This document shows, piece by piece, positions 16,697 through 25,155 of a DNA stretch of 64,000 bases. Location of the stretch: contig OZ255843.1 in NCBI GenBank assembly GCA_965277775.1, forward strand, positions 2,000,108 to 2,064,107. Reading direction: 5' to 3'. Numbering within the stretch: position 1 is the stretch's first letter; each line of letters opens with the position of its first letter. Source of the DNA: G965195345 sp965277775. Its GTDB lineage: Bacteria > Pseudomonadota > Gammaproteobacteria > CAKMZV01. The notes beneath the pieces were generated by a model. It did not search any database, was not told where the DNA came from, and saw only the letters and a program-made list of their open reading frames with translations. The position numbers were made by a program, and so were the translations under genes.

Positions 16697-17989
16697 TCAT
16701 TGTCGCGGGTCAAATGCATCACGAATTCTATCCGCTAACAGATTGACAGCAAGCACTAAAATGAGCATAAATCCGAAAGCTGCAGCCAATGACCACCAGA
16801 CAACGGGAATGCGCGCTAACTCTAAGCGCGAGTGATTGATCATATTACCCCAACTGGGCATGCTTGGTTCAACGCCAATACCCACATAAGATAGGACAGC
16901 TTCCGCCAAGACCAAACCACTGAAATCTAAAACAATGGTGATGATGATGATATGGCTGATATTGGGCAAGATGTGCTGCGCCAATATGGCGCGATTGCTC
17001 ACGCCAAAAGCGCGCGCGGCATCCACATAATCTAAGGCACGAATTTTAAGAGTTTCTGCCCTCAGCAAGCGACAAAGTCCCGTCCAAGAGGTTAATCCCA
17101 AAATGGCACAAAGCATCATGAAGCGAAAATCGACTCGGCCCACTTCTGTATTGAACAGTTGGGGGTTATTTTGAATGAAGGTTTGCGCAATCAAAATCAT
17201 TGAGGCAATCAGCAAAATGCCAGGTACGGAATTCAAAGTGGTATAAATATACTGTATGACATCATCGATCCAACCTCGAAAATAGCCCGCCAACAAACCC
17301 ATAACAATGGCAAATGGCAACATAATGAGGGTGGTGAGGGTGCCGATGAGCACAGCCGTTCTAACGCCTTTGATCGCTTCATAAAAGGTGTCATGTCCCA
17401 CCTTGTCCGTACCAAGAATGTGATAATCGGCTGACAATAAAAGTGAGGCAATGAGTAGGCTCAATAGCAGACTCAAGGTCATCCAAAACCAATGTTTATG
17501 GTCTAAGGTCAGCCATCCTAAGCGCGTTGTAACGAAGAAAACCGCCAAGCCCAACAATAAGCCAGCACCCAAAGAACCAGCGATCAATAGGGCAATATGC
17601 GCAGCGTGGTTTTCGGTTTGTACCACGTGTTTGAGTGGGGGATGAATGCGGGTGATTTTGCCATCCACAACCACCGATTGCTTGTGCAGTGCGTGGCGTG
17701 CAAAAGGCCGTGAATAGCTTTTTTCAATTTGGTTTTTAGGGGCATGGTAAAGCTGGTCAAGTAGGGTATAACTGTCTGTTTGCTCAGCGCTGAATCGAAT
17801 GGAATCGAGGGTGGTGATTGAAACAAAGCATAGAATGATTAAGCTACAAACGATGCCTATAGGGTGGTCAATGATCGATTTCCAGCGTGTAAAAAGCCAA
17901 TCGTTTTTACGAATGCGCCAAACAGCAATGAGTAGCATACTCAATAGGATGAACCAGAGTGTGTCGGATAACAGTGGCGCGATATTCAT
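16697..17989 (-). CDS. Peptide ABC transporter permease (DppC/YejE-like)
   Basis: Inner-membrane permease of 430 residues, longer than the usual 280-340. The N-terminal 200 residues hold three or four helices around a periplasmic loop resembling that of YejE-type subunits (SYSRPFARHALHKQ). The core domain starts near ADYHILGTDKVGHD, the typical entry motif of DppC-type permeases. The ATPase-contact loop is ALDYVDAARAFGVSNRAILA, followed by QHILPN. It lies 10 bp after the first permease. It pairs with that subunit to form the channel. Confidence 0.92.
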   Translation of the reverse strand: MNIAPLLSDTLWFILLSMLLIAVWRIRKNDWLFTRWKSIIDHPIGIVCSLIILCFVSITTLDSIRFSAEQTDSYTLLDQLYHAPKNQIEKSYSRPFARHALHKQSVVVDGKITRIHPPLKHVVQTENHAAHIALLIAGSLGAGLLLGLAVFFVTTRLGWLTLDHKHWFWMTLSLLLSLLIASLLLSADYHILGTDKVGHDTFYEAIKGVRTAVLIGTLTTLIMLPFAIVMGLLAGYFRGWIDDVIQYIYTTLNSVPGILLIASMILIAQTFIQNNPQLFNTEVGRVDFRFMMLCAILGLTSWTGLCRLLRAETLKIRALDYVDAARAFGVSNRAILAQHILPNISHIIIITIVLDFSGLVLAEAVLSYVGIGVEPSMPSWGNMINHSRLELARIPVVWWSLAAAFGFMLILVLAVNLLADRIRDAFDPRQ

Positions 17990-17999
17990 TGAGTGATCA

Positions 18000-18977
18000 T
18001 CAGTTTAATCGAACTCGAGGATCGACCCAAGCATAGGCTAAATCAGTCATAATCAGCCCCAAAATGTATAAAAAAGCCCCCAAATAAACCATACTGCGTA
18101 CAATGGCAAAATCTTGCGATTGAATGGCGTCAACCGTGTAACTGCCCAAACCTGGAATGGCAAAAAATGCTTCCATGATCAAACTGCCCATGAAGAGGGT
18201 GGGAATCACCACCACCACACCTGTGAGGATTGGAATCATGGCGTTTTGCAAAATGTGTTTGAATAATATGCCAATTTCTGAAATCCCTCGGGCGCGTGCC
18301 GAACGGGCATAATCTTTGTGTAATTCTTCTAAAAACAACGAGCGATACCAGCGTATGCCTATGCCCAGACCGGCAACAATCCCAATCAATGTCGGTAGTA
18401 GGATAAATCGCCATAAATGCTCACCAGGCACATAACCAGAAATGGGCAACCATTGCCATATTTTACTGATGAGGTATTGACCACCAATGATATAGAACAG
18501 ACCAGAGATGGACATTAGAATGACCGCCGATACCATCACAAAAGTCTCCAAACGTGAGGCTCGAAAAAGCAACACCAATAGCGCGACACTGATGTTGGTC
18601 AATAATCCGATGATGAATGTTGGTAGGGCAATGGCCAGTGAGGGCCACATGCGCTGACTGATATCGGCCAAGATGGGTCTGCCAGCGTCCGATCGACCGA
18701 AATCAAACGCAAATAAGCGCAAACTCTTGTCAAAGAAAATGGTATCAGTGAACTTGTCCAAACCGGGTGATTCAGCATTAAATAATACCGGCTTGTTATA
18801 GCCATGCTCTGTTTTCCAAATGGCAATGCTTTGTTCGGTTAAATGGCGGTCTCCCAAATGTAAGCGCGCCATATCATCGGGGGTATTGACGACAAAAAAC
18901 AGCAAAAAAGTGATTAAATTCACACCGAATAAAATGGGGATGGCGTAGGCAATGCGGCGTAAGAAATAATTGATCAT
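18000..18977 (-). CDS. Peptide ABC transporter permease (DppB/YejB-like)
   Basis: Inner-membrane permease of 325 residues. It begins with the DppB-type N-terminal helix (NYFLRRIAYAIPILFGVNLI). Its EAA loop is KDYARSARARGISEIGILF followed by KHILQNAMIPILTGV. It ends with WVDPRVRLN, the usual tail of this subunit class. The start codon shares one base with the stop of the binding-protein gene, so the two are tightly coupled. About six membrane helices are seen. Confidence 0.93.
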   Translation of the reverse strand: MINYFLRRIAYAIPILFGVNLITFLLFFVVNTPDDMARLHLGDRHLTEQSIAIWKTEHGYNKPVLFNAESPGLDKFTDTIFFDKSLRLFAFDFGRSDAGRPILADISQRMWPSLAIALPTFIIGLLTNISVALLVLLFRASRLETFVMVSAVILMSISGLFYIIGGQYLISKIWQWLPISGYVPGEHLWRFILLPTLIGIVAGLGIGIRWYRSLFLEELHKDYARSARARGISEIGILFKHILQNAMIPILTGVVVVIPTLFMGSLIMEAFFAIPGLGSYTVDAIQSQDFAIVRSMVYLGAFLYILGLIMTDLAYAWVDPRVRLN

Positions 18978-20947
18978 TATGATTGAGGTCGTTTGATACG
19001 GTGATTCAGACGTTGGCGGTATTTATAAATGGAAATAAATACCAATAGCAAAACGATAATAACGACAAAAATGAGCGGAAACAGGATGGGTTCGTTCTGC
19101 TCTGTACGCTTTTGAGCGCGCAAAACAGGATCTAATTTTCGATATTGTTGGGTATTATGTGCCATGGCATTGGGTTTTATATTTGAAACCCATGGATGAT
19201 AGAGCGCGATGCTGAGCGGGTGCCAGCCCCACAACCATGGCACATCCTGTCGGGCAATATTGAGCATCTCTTCAATAATTGATAAACGTTCAGCGCCGTT
19301 GGGCAAATCACGCATGCGCTCAAACAAAAAGTCAAAGGTGGGGTTGGCATAATTTGAAGCGTTTTCGCCTTGGTATTTGACCTTGCCATTGGCCCCATTG
19401 AGTAAAAATAGAAAATTTTCTGGATCGGGATAATCAGCGTTCCAGCCCCATTCAAAAATTTGGGCATTGCCCGTTTTAATCTTTTCTCTAAAGCGGTTGT
19501 AATCGGTTGAGCGCACCACCAAGTCAATATTGAGTTTGGCAAATTGTTTGCGTATCCAGTTCAACCGCGCTCGACCGTCAACACTGTTCGATGCCGTGTC
19601 AAAATAGAGGGTCAATTTTTCACCCGTTTTGGCATCTATGCCATTGGGGTAGCCTGCTTTTTTGAGTAGGGCTCGGGCATCTGACATGGGGCGACGTAAA
19701 GCACGGCCATCTTGCCATTGGTGGGTGATGGGGTTTAGACCCGCTTTGCCTTCCAAATGACCAAACACTCCTGGTGGGATAGGGCTTTGTGCGACCAAGC
19801 CACGACCATTGGCAAAAATTGAAATCATTTCCTCATAATCCACGGCAATGGCGATGGCCTGCCTTAGGGCTTGTTGTTTTTGAGTATATCCACCTAAAGT
19901 CTCATCGAGCATATTAAATCCCATGTAATAGAGGCTTGGATGGGTGGCGCTGACCAGTTGTATGCCTTGGTCTTGCATGGACTGGCTGAGTTGAAACTGT
20001 CCCGAATCGGTGACCCGTAGCGCTTGGTCAAATTGATCTGAGCCCACACCAGAAGCATCGTAATAGCCCTGTAAGAATTTTTGCCAGTAAGGGATGGCCT
20101 CTTTTTCTAATTTGAATACAACGCGATCGACAAAAGGCAATTTTTCTTGGCTATCTGGTGCATAAACGGTCCGATAATTGGGATTCTTGGTCAAAATCAT
20201 TTCTTGGTTTGGGTCATTTTTGCTCAGCCGATAAGCGCCGGTCCCAATTGGATACCAATCAATGCCAGGATGGTCTTCGCCCCGTTCGAGCGACTCATGC
20301 CACGCAATCACTTCGGCGGGCATGGGTGAAAAAAACGGCAGAGCCAACCAATAGACAAATTGAGGGTAGGGCTGATTTAAGATGATTTTATAGTGATAAC
20401 GACTGACCAAAGACACCCCTGCCAGATTATTTTGTGCCAAATCACTCGTTTGTTTAACACCTTTGGCAAAATCAGCAAATCCCACAATGTGCTTGCCCAT
20501 CAATGCATGGATGGGCGATTGGATGTGCGGTGCGGCAATTCGTTTAAGCTGATACACATAGTCAGCGGCAATTAACTCACGTTTTTCAGTGAATGCTGGA
20601 TGTGGTTCGTAATAAATATTAGGGCGAATGTGAATGTCATAGACCGTTCGCTCAACCCCATCAATGATTTGTTGGGTGGCTTCAGGCACTTTGCTTGCAG
20701 TAAGCGGAATCAACTTATAAGGGCGTTCTTTAAAGTGATATTGCAGAGGTGGTTCATAAATTTGCCCGATAAAGAGGTATTCATCACTGCTGTAGGCTTT
20801 TGCAGGGTCAAGGTGTTTGGGACGAATGTTGAATGAAGAATACAAAGTATTACTTTCTATATCATCATTCGGATAGGGGGTATTGAGTGGACGACAACCC
20901 GTCGCACAAAAAATAAAAAGCACCATTAAGATTGAAAAATACTGCAT
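18977..20947 (-). CDS. Family 5 extracellular solute-binding lipoprotein with C-terminal membrane helix
   Basis: Peptide-binding component of the importer, 656 residues. The N-terminus is a lipoprotein signal (ILMVLFIFCATGC, lipidation at about Cys18). The body matches SBP family 5: FNIRPKHLDPAKAYSSDEYL near the start, YPIGTGAYRL, ALRQAIAIAVDYEEM, LLKKAGYPNGIDAKTG and QIFEWGWNADYPDPENFLF. Unlike most relatives it ends with a hydrophobic helix of about 20 residues (PLIFVVIIVLLLVFISIY) and a basic tail (KYRQRLNHRIKRPQ). The basic tail predicts its C-terminus in the cytoplasm. It leads the operon binding protein, two permeases, fused ATPase. Confidence 0.9.
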   Translation of the reverse strand: MQYFSILMVLFIFCATGCRPLNTPYPNDDIESNTLYSSFNIRPKHLDPAKAYSSDEYLFIGQIYEPPLQYHFKERPYKLIPLTASKVPEATQQIIDGVERTVYDIHIRPNIYYEPHPAFTEKRELIAADYVYQLKRIAAPHIQSPIHALMGKHIVGFADFAKGVKQTSDLAQNNLAGVSLVSRYHYKIILNQPYPQFVYWLALPFFSPMPAEVIAWHESLERGEDHPGIDWYPIGTGAYRLSKNDPNQEMILTKNPNYRTVYAPDSQEKLPFVDRVVFKLEKEAIPYWQKFLQGYYDASGVGSDQFDQALRVTDSGQFQLSQSMQDQGIQLVSATHPSLYYMGFNMLDETLGGYTQKQQALRQAIAIAVDYEEMISIFANGRGLVAQSPIPPGVFGHLEGKAGLNPITHQWQDGRALRRPMSDARALLKKAGYPNGIDAKTGEKLTLYFDTASNSVDGRARLNWIRKQFAKLNIDLVVRSTDYNRFREKIKTGNAQIFEWGWNADYPDPENFLFLLNGANGKVKYQGENASNYANPTFDFLFERMRDLPNGAERLSIIEEMLNIARQDVPWLWGWHPLSIALYHPWVSNIKPNAMAHNTQQYRKLDPVLRAQKRTEQNEPILFPLIFVVIIVLLLVFISIYKYRQRLNHRIKRPQS

Positions 20948-21048
20948 GAATACCTATAAACTAATTAAATCAATCGAAATTATTCTGAGGTTTGAAATTC
21001 TGAACACACGGTTCAAGACATATAAACGGTTAGGCTTATTAAATCTTA

Positions 21049-21078
21049 ATGACGTAAAGGCCGTATTTTACATATAAT
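21049..21078 (+). promoter_or_regulatory. Candidate sigma-70 promoter of ftsH
   Basis: A perfect -10 (TATAAT, 21073-21078) lies 18 bp after a -35-like ATGACG (four of six matches to TTGACA). It stands 65 bp before the ftsH start codon in the 196-bp gap between the divergent binding-protein gene and ftsH. Confidence 0.5.
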
Positions 21079-21143
21079 TTGCGAATGAATTTTAATAATA
21101 AAACCATCACCTCCAATTTTAAAAGCATTTAGGGATATAAAAC

Positions 21144-23105
21144 ATGTGGCGAAATATTTTAACGTGGTTGATTGTCGGTTTTGTTGCAGTGACACTGTTC
21201 AGTCATTTCAACGATTCCAGCAATGAAGGACTGAATCAGCTTGATTATTCTGACTTCATTTCATCCGTTAAAGCCGGTCAAGTGACTCAAGTTGACATAG
21301 ATGGCGTAAAAATTTACGGTGAACTTTCCAATAACCAGAAGTTTTTAACGATTAACCCTGGCGATTCAGGATTGATCGGCGATTTGTTAAACAATCGCGT
21401 CCGCATTACATCGACAGCACCCCAAGAACAAAGCGTCTGGTTACAAATTCTTATTTCCTGGTTCCCCATGTTGTTATTGATTGGGGTTTGGTTGTTTTTT
21501 ATGCGTTCTATGATGGGCGGGGGTGGCAAGGGTAATCCCTTATCGTTTGGAAAAAGCAAAGCGCGTATGTTAGCGCCCGATGAAGTCAAAGTCACCTTTA
21601 AAGACGTGGCTGGCGTGGATGAAGCAAAACAAGAGGTTGGGGAATTGGTTGATTTCTTACGCACACCAGATAAATATCGCAAACTGGGTGGCAAGATTCC
21701 CCGAGGTGTGTTGATGGTTGGTTCACCAGGCACGGGGAAAACATTGTTGGCCAAATCAATTGCTGGGGAAGCTGAAGTCCCATTTTTTACCATCTCTGGC
21801 TCGGATTTTGTCGAAATGTTTGTGGGTGTGGGCGCTTCTCGAGTGCGAGATATGTTCGCCCAAGCTAAGGCTCATGCACCTTGTATCATCTTCATTGATG
21901 AGATCGATGCCGTGGGTCGTCATCGTGGCGCTGGTATGGGCGGAGGCAACGATGAACGCGAACAAACTTTGAACCAAATGTTGGTTGAAATGGATGGTTT
22001 TGAAGGGCATGAAGGCATCATTGTCATTGCCGCCACTAACCGCCCTGATGTCTTAGATCCTGCCTTACTTAGACCCGGCCGTTTCGACCGTCAAGTGACT
22101 GTGCCACTGCCCGATTTGAAAGGACGTGAACAAATTCTACAAGTACATATGCGTAAAACACCCATGACCAAAGGGGTTAAAGCATCTGTTATAGCACGTG
22201 GTACTCCGGGTTTTTCAGGTGCAGATCTTGCCAACTTGGTCAACGAAGCCGCGTTGATTGCAGCGCGTACCAATAAGAAACAAGTGGCCATGCACGAATT
22301 TGACTTAGCCAAAGATAAGCTCATCATGGGCGTTGAGCGTAAGAGTATGGTCATGAGTGAAGATGAGCGAAAATTAACGGCTTATCACGAAGCTGGACAT
22401 GCCATTATTGGATATCTCATGCCTGAGCACGATCCTGTGTACAAAGTTAGCATCATTCCCAGAGGGCGCGCCTTAGGCGTGACCATGTACTTGCCTGAAC
22501 AAGATCGTTACAGTTATAGTAAAAAACGCTTAAACGGCCAATTGACCTCTATATTTGGGGGACGCATTGCAGAAGTTATGATTTTTGGCGAAGAGTCGGT
22601 TACCACTGGGGCCTCTAATGACATCCAACGAGCCACTCAAATTGCTCGTAATATGGTCACCAAATGGGGGCTGTCCGATTTGGGTCCTTTGCTCTTAGAC
22701 AGTGAAGATGAGGATCCGTTTTTGGGTAAAACCATGGGCAGAGGGGGTGCGCCTCAGGTGTCCGATGAAACTTTACGAACCATTGATCTTGAAATACGTA
22801 GAATCATTGATCAGTGTTATGCAGAAGCGACCCGAATCCTAAAAGCAAATGAAGACAAGCTCCATACGATGGGACAGGCGTTGTTGGAATATGAGACCAT
22901 TGAAGCTGAGCAAGTGCGCCAAATTATGGAAGGTGAGGACATTACCCCACCCTCAGGTTGGAATGCTTCCGAACCCGTTCAAGAGGAGCCAAGTGACACA
23001 GAGTCTGAAGACCCTGAAGAAACACTTGAGCCAGAAGCGACCGAACCTGAACAAGATGAGCCAACGCCCAAAGAATGGCCTCACCCCGATAGTGGGTGGA
23101 AATAA
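21144..23105 (+). CDS. ftsH: ATP-dependent zinc metalloprotease FtsH
   Basis: Membrane-anchored AAA protease that degrades misfolded membrane proteins and regulators such as LpxC. The 653-residue protein has two N-terminal helices flanking a periplasmic domain (about residues 5-20 and 95-115). The Walker A is GSPGTGKT (193-200), then Walker B IIFIDEID and the second region of homology NRPDVLDPALLRPGRFDRQV. The zinc site HEAGH is at 415-419. The C-terminal 50 residues are very acidic and proline-rich (EEPSDTESEDPEE), an appendage of unknown role. The usual partners rlmE and folP are not beside it. Confidence 0.97.
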   Translation: MWRNILTWLIVGFVAVTLFSHFNDSSNEGLNQLDYSDFISSVKAGQVTQVDIDGVKIYGELSNNQKFLTINPGDSGLIGDLLNNRVRITSTAPQEQSVWLQILISWFPMLLLIGVWLFFMRSMMGGGGKGNPLSFGKSKARMLAPDEVKVTFKDVAGVDEAKQEVGELVDFLRTPDKYRKLGGKIPRGVLMVGSPGTGKTLLAKSIAGEAEVPFFTISGSDFVEMFVGVGASRVRDMFAQAKAHAPCIIFIDEIDAVGRHRGAGMGGGNDEREQTLNQMLVEMDGFEGHEGIIVIAATNRPDVLDPALLRPGRFDRQVTVPLPDLKGREQILQVHMRKTPMTKGVKASVIARGTPGFSGADLANLVNEAALIAARTNKKQVAMHEFDLAKDKLIMGVERKSMVMSEDERKLTAYHEAGHAIIGYLMPEHDPVYKVSIIPRGRALGVTMYLPEQDRYSYSKKRLNGQLTSIFGGRIAEVMIFGEESVTTGASNDIQRATQIARNMVTKWGLSDLGPLLLDSEDEDPFLGKTMGRGGAPQVSDETLRTIDLEIRRIIDQCYAEATRILKANEDKLHTMGQALLEYETIEAEQVRQIMEGEDITPPSGWNASEPVQEEPSDTESEDPEETLEPEATEPEQDEPTPKEWPHPDSGWK

Positions 23106-23188
23106 CGCGCTGATTTAGTCATTATTGAATCAATCAGTGATTAAATCGCGTTACAATGACGCCCTTCAAAATCAACGGTTCTGTCGGA

Positions 23189-23217
23189 TTTAATGAAATT
23201 TTAGACCCCATTATAAT
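23189..23217 (+). promoter_or_regulatory. Candidate promoter of tRNA-Cys
   Basis: A perfect TATAAT at 23212-23217 follows TTTAAT (23189-23194) with a 17-bp spacer. It lies 37 bp before the mature tRNA 5' end. Confidence 0.45.
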
Positions 23218-23254
23218 GTATTGAAGGGGGGCATTCCCAACGAGCAATTGCTTG

Positions 23255-23328
23255 GGCTGGATGGTAGAGTGGTTATACAGTGGATTGCAAATCCATCTAC
23301 ATCGGTTCGATTCCGGTTCCAGCCTCCA
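23255..23328 (+). tRNA. tRNA-Cys (anticodon GCA)
   Basis: A complete cloverleaf can be folded by hand. The seven-base acceptor arms GGCTGGA and TCCAGCC pair perfectly. The anticodon stem (GTGGA with TCCAT) closes the loop TTGCAAA with anticodon GCA at 23287-23289. The T arm reads ATCGG-TTCGATT-CCGGT. The discriminator is U, as expected for Cys, and CCA is encoded. It lies 149 bp after ftsH. No other tRNA gene is near. Confidence 0.95.
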
Positions 23329-23860
23329 ACAATCTTTCTTTATTCTTTTCTTGAATGGGTTGTTCAGCCATTGTAAAAAGATTACATATCTTAGACAAAT
23401 TGAATATGGCTTCAATCGAGAAGAATGATTCACAGCGCTATTAAAAAGCAACTGAACCATGCCTCGGGCATTTAGGTTTGTGGATATGAAAACCGCCAGA
23501 TTATTGGCGACAGTTGTGCTTAGAAGTCGTATTAGGCTTTGAGAAATCCAGTAAATAAGAAGGTGGCAAATTAATGCGGTGACCCTTAAATTGGAATGCT
23601 CATTGATTCAAAGACAAGCAGTTGCGGCCATAAAAATTGAATCATCTGTCAGGAATATAAGCAAACCCACGCCTTCTTATTAGAAAGTGTTTCGGCCAAT
23701 TATAAATGTCGGACTGGTTAAGGGTTTGAAACCAACGCTTCGTTAGAATGCGTTCACTGTTACAGACCTATTCATCCAATCGTATCGTATTCAATTGCTT
23801 GTAAAGATTGACACCCTACAGACTTAGAACCATTTTCCAAACTAAAGAGATTGTCGGAGT
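23329..23860. other. Gene-free stretch between tRNA-Cys and the giant lipoprotein gene
   Basis: About 530 bases hold no supported gene. There is no long ORF with gene-like composition, no clear terminator for the tRNA or for the giant gene, and no copy of the tRNA 3' end that would mark an attachment site. The first 25 bases after the tRNA are T-rich on the + strand and may act as an unstructured termination zone. Confidence 0.6.
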
Positions 23861-25155
23861 TTAATACAAGTAAGCTGCACCTGAATTTGAGCTTACGCCA
23901 TTGGCACCCACAGCCACAGTAGCGCCATCATTGCTTATACTAACTGAATCACCAAATAAAGCATTCGCAGCAGGGTCTGACGCTTTAATATAGGCTTGTT
24001 GAACCCAACTGCCATTGCTAAATTCAAACACATAGGCTGCACCTGAATTAGATCTGCCATTATTATTTCCACTTCCAATCCCAACAGTAGAACCATCTTC
24101 ATGTTCTGCGCCTACAACGAAGGTATTGCCATCAAGACTTAGGCTCACAGAACCGCCAAATTGGTCGCCTATCTCTGCATTGGATGCTCTAAGGAAAGCT
24201 TGTTCAGACCAGGTGTTTGAGCTCGTATTATAGCGGAATACATAAACAGCGCCTTCTTGGTTAGATCTAACAGTTGCTCCCACCACAAAGGTATTGCCAT
24301 CTCCATTTAAACGCACAGCGTCGCCAAAGCCACTAGACGTCGCCGCATTCGATGCTTTGATGTACGCTTGCTGGGCCCATACGTTGGTGGATGTGCTAAA
24401 GCGGAATAGATACACAGCGCCTGATCCAGTAGCAGAATTGTTATTTTGCGCCCCATTGATGCCCATAGCATTGCTATCTTCTCCAGGTGTTCCAACAGCC
24501 AGGGTGTTGCCATCAGCGCTTATGCCTAAATCCTCACCAAAGGTGTCGCCCGAATCAGGATTTGATGCCTTGAGAAAAGCTTGTTCAATCCAAGTGTTCG
24601 AGGTTGTAAAGCGGAAAATATATGCCGCCCCAGAACCATTTCCTGATGTATTTTCCCTACGTGCCCCTACGGCCAGGGTATTGCCATCAGCGCTAAGATC
24701 TACAGCGGAGCCAAATTCACTATACGCAAGGTTATTTGATGCTTTGATGTATGCTTGTTGCTGCCAAGCGTTGGCATTGAAACGGAATACATACACGGCT
24801 CCAGACTCAATAGCACTGCCTCTTTGCCCGCTATTGATTCCAGTCGCTAGATTATTCTCTCTATATGCACCTACGGCCAAGGTGTTGCCATCAGAGTTTA
24901 GACTCACTGAAAAACCAAATGCAGACCGCCTATTTGGATTGGATGCTTTGATGAACGCTTGTTGTGACCACACACCACCGTTACGACGGAAAACATAGAC
25001 TGCGCCCGAGTTATCTAAGTTTTCATTTGGTGCAGGATTGATCCCCTGACTGACGCTATCTTCTAAATAAGCGCCCACGACAAGGGTGTTACCGTCACCG
25101 CTCAAACTTATAGATTGGCCAAATTCATCACTTGTCCCAGGGTTACTGGCCCGTA
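23861..25155 (-). repeat. Seven tandem FG-GAP-like beta-propeller blades
   Basis: The C-terminal 430 residues of the giant protein are seven repeats of about 55-65 residues. Each opens with (L/I)(K/R)AS(N/D), then a phenylalanine-glycine, then S-x-DGNT-(L/F)-xVGA, and closes with SGA(V/A)Y(V/I/L)F and W-x-(E/Q)QA. The DGNT core reads SGDGNTLVVGA, NSDGNTLAVGA, SADGNTLAVGA, SADGNTLAVGT, NGDGNTFVVGA, SLDGNTFVVGA and SNDGATVAVGA. Seven is the number needed for a closed integrin-type propeller. The last blade ends abruptly at the stop codon (AAYLY), so the first strand may complete it. Confidence 0.88.

Noticed and set aside
23255..23328. tRNA-Cys as an attachment site for a mobile island
   Set aside because: No integrase gene and no second copy of the tRNA 3' end were seen; only the location is suggestive.
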